Shown in pieces: positions 59,920 through 64,000 of a stretch of 64,000 nt of DNA. How positions within the stretch are numbered: the first letter of the stretch is position 1; each line of letters begins with the position of its first letter. A model generated the notes under the pieces. That model worked only from the letters and a program-made list of their open reading frames with translations, was not told where the DNA came from and did not search any database. The DNA comes from Caballeronia pedi (GTDB lineage: Bacteria; Pseudomonadota; Gammaproteobacteria; Burkholderiales; Burkholderiaceae): assembly GCF_001544915.2 (NCBI RefSeq), contig NZ_FCOE02000026.1:1-64000 (forward strand). Direction: 5' to 3'. The position numbers were made by a program, and so were the translations under genes.

Positions 59920-61590
59920 ATGGCAGTAAACGTAAGCAGCGAACAAGACGACATCACGGCCGGCGCGACCGATGGCATGTCCGGCCCCAATCCGTTCGTC
60001 GGGCTGCGCGCCGTCGACATGCTCGCCGCCGCGCAGCAGATCGGCGCGCAGGCAGTGCTGCATCCCGCGCTGCTGCTGACGCAGACCGCGGCGCTCGCGC
60101 GCGATCTGATGTCGGCATTGCCGCAGCAGAACGACAAGCGCTTCGCCGATCCCGCATGGCGCGATCAGCCGCTGTATCGCGCGACGCTGCATGGGTATCG
60201 GGCGTGGTGCAGCGCGGTTGCCGGATTCGTCGAACGCTCGGCGCTCGACGGCAAAAGCAAGGAACGCGCGCAGTTCGTCACGTCGCTCGTGACCGACGCG
60301 CTCGCACCGACCAACACGCTGGCGGGCAATCCCGCCGCGCTCAGAAAGCTCGTCGAGTCGGGCGGCGCGAGCGTCGTTGCCGGCATGCGAAACATGCTGA
60401 CGGACACGCTCTGCAACAAGGGTATGCCATCGCAAGTCGACAAGCGCGCGTTCGAGGTCGGCGGCAATCTCGCCGCAACGCCCGGCGCGGTCGTGTTTCG
60501 CAACGAAGTGCTCGAATTGATTCAATACGCGCCCGTCACGCCGAACGTCTACGCGTGCCCGCAATTGATCGTGCCGCCGCAGGTCAACAAGTACTACATC
60601 TTCGATCTGGCCGCGAACAAGAGCATCGTCGAATATCTGGTCAAGAGCGAGTTTCAGGTGTTCGCCGTGAGCTGGCGCAATCCCACCGTGGAACATCGCG
60701 ACTGGGACATGGACACCTATGTCGCCGCGCTGATCGAGGCGATCGGCGCGGTGCGCGATATCACCGGCCATGAGGCCGTGAACCTGCACGGCGCGTGTTC
60801 CGGCGCGATGACGATCTCGGCGCTGCTCGGCCATCTGGCAAGCCGTGGTGAGCAGACCGTCAACGCGGCCACGCTGATGGTGGCGGTGCTCGACAATGCA
60901 TCGGAATCGCAGCTCGGGCTTTTCACCACGCCCGAGGCCATCGAGATCGCCAACCGCAACAGCGAGGCCAAAGGCGTGCTGGCAGGCGACGAAATGGGCC
61001 GCATGTTCGCCTGGATGCGACCGAACGATCTGGTGTGGAACTTCTGGGTCAACAACTATCTGATGGGCGAAGCGCCGCCGGCCTTCGACATTCTCTACTG
61101 GAACAACGACACCACGCGTCTGCCCGCGACATTCCACGGCCAGTTGCTCGACATCTTCTCGCGCAACCTGCTCAGCACGCCGAAGGCGTTGACTGTGCTC
61201 GGCACGCCGGTCGATCTGTCCGAGGTCACGTGCGACACCTACGTCATGGCGGGCGCGACCGATCACATCACGCCGTGGAAAGGCGTCTACAACACGGCGC
61301 GCGCATTCGGCGGCAAGACGCGCTATGTGCTGAGTTCGAGCGGCCATATTCAGAGCCTGATCAATCCGCCGGGCAATCCCAAGGCGAAGTTCTTCCACAA
61401 CGCGGCGCTGCCCGAAGACGCCGATGAATGGCTCGCCGGGTCCCGGTCCGTAGCGGATTCGTGGTGGAGCGACTGGCGCGAATGGCTCGCCGAACGCTCG
61501 GGCGCATTGCGCGCCGCGCCCAAAGCGCTCGGCAGCAAGCGTCATCGACGTATCGGGGATGCGCCGGGAACGTATGTTCACGAGGCGTGA
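59920..61590 (+). CDS. phaC: Class II (medium-chain-length) PHA synthase
   Basis: This 556-residue protein (560 from ATG 59908) polymerises (R)-3-hydroxyacyl-CoA on granule surfaces. ATG 59920 has GGAG six bases upstream. In 59908 numbering the nucleophile is Cys297 in NLHGACSGAMTIS, with Asp452 in AGATDHITPW and His480 in SSSGHIQSLINPPGNPKAKF. The blocks RMFAWMRPNDLVWNFWVNNY, ILYWNNDTTRLPATFHGQLL and the terminal GTYVHEA match Pseudomonas class II PhaC1/C2 rather than the class I (PHB) synthase usual in Burkholderiales. The length also equals class II. It lies in an operon with acyl-CoA ligase and hydratase genes upstream and phaZ downstream. Confidence 0.93.
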   Translation: MAVNVSSEQDDITAGATDGMSGPNPFVGLRAVDMLAAAQQIGAQAVLHPALLLTQTAALARDLMSALPQQNDKRFADPAWRDQPLYRATLHGYRAWCSAVAGFVERSALDGKSKERAQFVTSLVTDALAPTNTLAGNPAALRKLVESGGASVVAGMRNMLTDTLCNKGMPSQVDKRAFEVGGNLAATPGAVVFRNEVLELIQYAPVTPNVYACPQLIVPPQVNKYYIFDLAANKSIVEYLVKSEFQVFAVSWRNPTVEHRDWDMDTYVAALIEAIGAVRDITGHEAVNLHGACSGAMTISALLGHLASRGEQTVNAATLMVAVLDNASESQLGLFTTPEAIEIANRNSEAKGVLAGDEMGRMFAWMRPNDLVWNFWVNNYLMGEAPPAFDILYWNNDTTRLPATFHGQLLDIFSRNLLSTPKALTVLGTPVDLSEVTCDTYVMAGATDHITPWKGVYNTARAFGGKTRYVLSSSGHIQSLINPPGNPKAKFFHNAALPEDADEWLAGSRSVADSWWSDWREWLAERSGALRAAPKALGSKRHRRIGDAPGTYVHEA

Positions 61591-61612
61591 TCCGCCTCAA
61601 AACGTAAAACGT

Positions 61613-61647
61613 GGGCAAGCGCACCGGGGAATGCCGCGCGCTTGCCC
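61613..61647 (+). terminator. Hairpin between phaC and phaZ
   Basis: GGGCAAGCGC (61613-61622) and GCGCTTGCCC (61638-61647) form a perfect 10-bp stem with a 15-base loop, starting 23 bp after the phaC stop and ending 33 bp before the phaZ ATG. It lacks a T-tract, so it may attenuate transcription or protect the upstream mRNA end, setting a lower depolymerase level. Confidence 0.6.
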
Positions 61648-61680
61648 GGCGTTTCGTCGACATTCACATGGACAAGAACG

Positions 61681-62496
61681 ATGAAAAGTGTGCGCACAGT
61701 GGATATACAGACCGTCGCGCTCGGCGCGCAACTGCTTCGCGTCGGCATCTGGAAGGGCAGCGATGCGTCGCCGCCGCTCCTCATCTTCAATGGCATCGGC
61801 GCGAATCTCGAACTGATCCAGCCGTTCGTCGACGCGCTCGGCGACGTGGAAGTCGTGATGTTCGATATTCCCGGCGTGGGTGGATCGCCCGCGCCGCTCA
61901 TGCCGTATCGCTTCTCGACGCTCGCCGTGCTAGCCGACCGGCTGCTCGCGCAACTCGGCTATGACGGACCGGTCGATGTGCTCGGCGTGTCATGGGGCGG
62001 GGCGCTCGCGCAGCAGTTCGCGTATCTGTATCCGTCGCGTTGCAGGCGGCTGGTGCTGGCCGCGACTTCGCCGGGCGTCATCATGGTACCGGGCAGGCTT
62101 TCGGTGCTTTCGAGGCTGGTCGGGGCGCGCCGCTATCGGGACCCCGATTATCTGCGGGAGATCGGCGCGGAAATTTATGGCGGCGCATACAGGCGCGATC
62201 CCGGGTTGCTGGCGGAACACGGGCGTCATATTCAGGCGCCCGGCGGGCGTGGATACATGTATCAGCTGCTCGCCACGTGCGGATGGAGCAGCCTGCTGTG
62301 GCTCGGTTCGCTGCGCCAGCCGACTCTCGTCATGCACGGCGACGACGATCCGATCGTTCCGCTCGTCAACGCGAAGATCATTGCCAGCCGCATCCGTCGG
62401 GCGACGCTTCGCGTCATCGAGGACGGGCATCTTTTTCTCATCACGCAAACGGATGAAGTGGGTCCGCTGGTGCGCGACTTCCTGCTGAAAGCGTAG
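61681..62496 (+). CDS. phaZ: Intracellular mcl-PHA depolymerase
   Basis: This 271-residue alpha/beta hydrolase matches Pseudomonas PhaZ. It begins near LLIFNGIGANLELIQPFVDA and continues with FDIPGVGGSPAP and VDVLGVSWGGALAQQFAYLY with nucleophile Ser104. HGDDDPIVPL holds the Asp at about 221-223, and EDGHLFLITQTDE holds His250. It releases 3-hydroxyacyl monomers from cytosolic PHA granules. ATG 61681 was chosen because an ATG-like extension to 61642 has no family match; the ribosome site is weak (ACAAGAA). Placing phaZ directly after phaC copies the Pseudomonas phaC1-phaZ order. A phaC2 or phaD gene does not follow; a T6SS gene comes next. Confidence 0.92.
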   Translation: MKSVRTVDIQTVALGAQLLRVGIWKGSDASPPLLIFNGIGANLELIQPFVDALGDVEVVMFDIPGVGGSPAPLMPYRFSTLAVLADRLLAQLGYDGPVDVLGVSWGGALAQQFAYLYPSRCRRLVLAATSPGVIMVPGRLSVLSRLVGARRYRDPDYLREIGAEIYGGAYRRDPGLLAEHGRHIQAPGGRGYMYQLLATCGWSSLLWLGSLRQPTLVMHGDDDPIVPLVNAKIIASRIRRATLRVIEDGHLFLITQTDEVGPLVRDFLLKA

Positions 62497-62728
62497 TGCG
62501 GAACCGCTCGATGGTCGATAGGACTGTCGAGCCCTATGTAAGTCGTGAGAACACAGCTCGGATTGTTTCCAGCACGAGGTGATCTGGTCCGCGTCCCCAA
62601 ATTCGTTGCTCATCAAAAACGGGGTCGCATTAAGAATTTTCCTGTGTCGGGAAGTTTCTCCTCTCCTCATAATCAGTTCGCGGGGATTCTCCTTGCGGAT
62701 GCCCCATTGCATTTAACGACTTGACTTC

Positions 62729-62747
62729 GCCTCGCGTCGTGCGAGGC
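62729..62747 (+). other. Hairpin upstream of vgrG
   Basis: GCCTCGC (62729-62735) and GCGAGGC (62741-62747) pair around a five-base loop, 20 bp before the vgrG ATG. The 271-bp gap 62497-62767 otherwise shows no gene. The stem may influence vgrG translation or end transcription from phaZ; there is no T-run. Confidence 0.4.
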
Positions 62748-62767
62748 ATTCGGGGAACTGATTATTC

Positions 62768-64000
62768 ATGCCGCGTCAATCCGACCAGCGCTTCACTTTC
62801 GAACCCGTCAGTGGCGTGCCCTTCGATGTGCGGGAGTTCCGCCTCACCGAAGCGCTCTCCGAGACCTTCACGCTCCAGCTCGAACTCTCCAGCAGCGATC
62901 CCGAGATCGACTTCGGCAAGGTGCTGGATCAGCCCGCGCTCTTCACCATCTGGCGTGATGGCGCGCCGGTGCGTTATGTCCACGGTATCGCGACAGCCTT
63001 CGAGCAGGGCAAGACGGGGTTTCGGCGAACGGTCTATCACGTGACGGTGGAGGCCGCGCTGGCCCGTGCGAATTTATCCAGCGATTGGCGAGTGTTCCAG
63101 CAAAAGAGCATCCTGCAAATTTTTCAGACGCTGATGGATGAACAGGGGATCACTGACTACGAGCAGCGGATTTATCTGCCGCATGAACCACGCGAGTACT
63201 GCGTGAACGCAGGGGAAACGGTCCGTCATTTTATCGATCGAAATGCCGCCGAAGAAGGTCTGTACAACGCCTATATCCATACCAAGCAAGGCCACCGACT
63301 GATTCATGGCGACAAGCTAATCGTGCATGGTGCAATCGACGGTGGTCCGGTCTCCTACAATCCGAATCCCGGTGGCGACGCGCCCGAACCGGGCTTGCGT
63401 TCGTTCCGCTACGCCGAGCGGGTACGAACCGCACGCCAAACGCAGCGTGACTACACTTTCAAGCATCCGCAGTACAACCTGCAACACGTCGCCGACGGCG
63501 TGAGTCTCGATCATCAGGGCCGAGGGTCCGAAAACTATAACTTCCCCGCGCGCGCCAAACGCGATGAAGCCGCTCGGCCTTTTACGCAAACCCGCATTCT
63601 CGCACTGCGAAACGATGCACAGATCGCGATCGCCGAAGGCGACGACGCGCGCCTGGTGCCCGGTCTGTGCTTCCAGCTCGTCGATCATCCGCGCGACGAG
63701 TGGAATCGTGGCTGGCGGCCCGTGCGGATCGAGCACCACGGCAAACAGCCTGTAAGTCAGGAAGAAGAATCCGCCGACGCTCAACAGGGCACGCACTATA
63801 GCTACACCGCCGAGTTGGTGCGAGACGATGTCGAATGGAAGGCGCCTTTGCTTCCCAAGCCGCGCATCGACGGGCCGCAAATCGCGACCGTGGTGGGTCC
63901 TGCGGGCGAGGAAATTTTCTGCGATGAGTGGGGGAGGGTCAAGATTCAGTGGCCCTGGGACAGGGAAGGGAAGAGCGACGAACACAGCTCCTGCTGGGTG
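62768..64000 (+). CDS. vgrG: Type VI secretion spike protein VgrG, N-terminal part (runs off window)
   Basis: 411 codons are open from ATG 62768 to the window edge. The N-terminus FTFEPVSGVPFDVREFRLTE, then SETFTLQLELSSSDPEIDF, and YHVTVEAALARANLSSDWRV with QKSILQIFQTLMDEQG and RHFIDRNAAEEGLYNAYI form the gp27-like domain. LRSFRYAERVRTARQTQRDY and the OB-fold ATVVGPAGEEIFCDEWGRVK with IQWPWDREGK mark the gp5-like domain. VgrG trimers cap the Hcp tube and carry effectors. GGGGA lies about 12 bases before the ATG. Effector, adaptor (DUF4123, PAAR) and immunity genes would follow outside the window. It has no relation to the PHA genes before it. Confidence 0.95.
   Translation, partial: MPRQSDQRFTFEPVSGVPFDVREFRLTEALSETFTLQLELSSSDPEIDFGKVLDQPALFTIWRDGAPVRYVHGIATAFEQGKTGFRRTVYHVTVEAALARANLSSDWRVFQQKSILQIFQTLMDEQGITDYEQRIYLPHEPREYCVNAGETVRHFIDRNAAEEGLYNAYIHTKQGHRLIHGDKLIVHGAIDGGPVSYNPNPGGDAPEPGLRSFRYAERVRTARQTQRDYTFKHPQYNLQHVADGVSLDHQGRGSENYNFPARAKRDEAARPFTQTRILALRNDAQIAIAEGDDARLVPGLCFQLVDHPRDEWNRGWRPVRIEHHGKQPVSQEEESADAQQGTHYSYTAELVRDDVEWKAPLLPKPRIDGPQIATVVGPAGEEIFCDEWGRVKIQWPWDREGKSDEHSSCWV

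Noticed and set aside
1-64000. tRNA, rRNA, CRISPR array or insertion sequence
   Set aside because: No cloverleaf with CCA-type arm, no regular spacer-repeat array and no transposase-like protein or terminal inverted repeat was recognised by eye; a tRNAscan or Rfam run could still reveal a small RNA.

Overview
The window is GC-rich, gene-dense DNA from a beta-proteobacterium of the order Burkholderiales, most likely a Caballeronia, Paraburkholderia or Burkholderia relative. This rests on two SVTLYG-type porins, the many LysR, GntR and TetR regulators next to MFS catabolic transporters, PHA genes and a VgrG. Assignment to genus is inference. No rRNA, tRNA, CRISPR array or insertion sequence was seen. 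Most of the window is accessory catabolic material built of regulator + transporter + enzyme modules.

Layout. 1-345 is the 3' end of etfA. 388-6160: an MHS-family transporter facing a tightly overlapped minus-strand operon (ketopantoate-reductase-like, VOC, MaoC, CaiB CoA-transferase, a frameshifted aroE, an AroQ-like dehydroquinase) with a divergent LysR gene. 7165-11146: a second LysR gene divergent from a shikimate-dehydrogenase paralogue, a TIM-barrel protein and an MFS transporter. Together these two blocks look like shikimate/quinate-type metabolism joined to an unidentified CoA-thioester route. 11228-11842: HD hydrolase. 12288-22393: a GntR-linked module with a five-ligand cyclic amidohydrolase (hydantoinase type), a peptide/nickel-type ABC importer with one apparently degenerate ATP site, an epimerase, an SDR, a PuuE-like deacetylase-fold allantoinase and the GntR gene.

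22446-29958: a TetR-centred regulon in two arms: SDR, DUF993 protein and TIM-barrel isomerase on the minus strand; family I CoA-transferase, enoyl-CoA hydratase and MFS transporter on the plus strand. A near-identical dyad (10 + 6 + 10) stands upstream of each arm. 29961-35330 holds mixed genes: a putative HxD...H oxygenase, alanine dehydrogenase, a GT-C-like membrane protein, an FAD monooxygenase and a DUF1272 zinc protein. 35378-42391: a LysR-controlled aromatic operon (FAD hydroxylase, AAHS transporter, FAH-family hydrolase, extradiol dioxygenase, porin) with a perfect T-N11-A palindrome. 42440-45883: a large autotransporter.

46112-53144: a DsbA-like protein, then a minus-strand operon (stress/hemerythrin-like fusion, quinone oxidoreductase, TauD-like dioxygenase, BKACE, MFS, small hydrolase, short ORF, Rieske ferredoxin) divergent from a MalT-like LuxR regulator. 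56266-62496: porin, BON protein, and a compact medium-chain PHA module: AlkK-like acyl-CoA ligase, PhaJ-like hydratase, Pseudomonas-type class II PHA synthase and PhaZ depolymerase. A type VI secretion VgrG gene runs off the right end.

The most interesting systems are the self-contained mcl-PHA operon, the twin-operator TetR/DUF993 regulon, the BKACE-TauD-Rieske operon, the CaiB/MaoC/aroE operon with its broken aroE, and the ABC ATPase whose atypical motifs all fall on one composite site.
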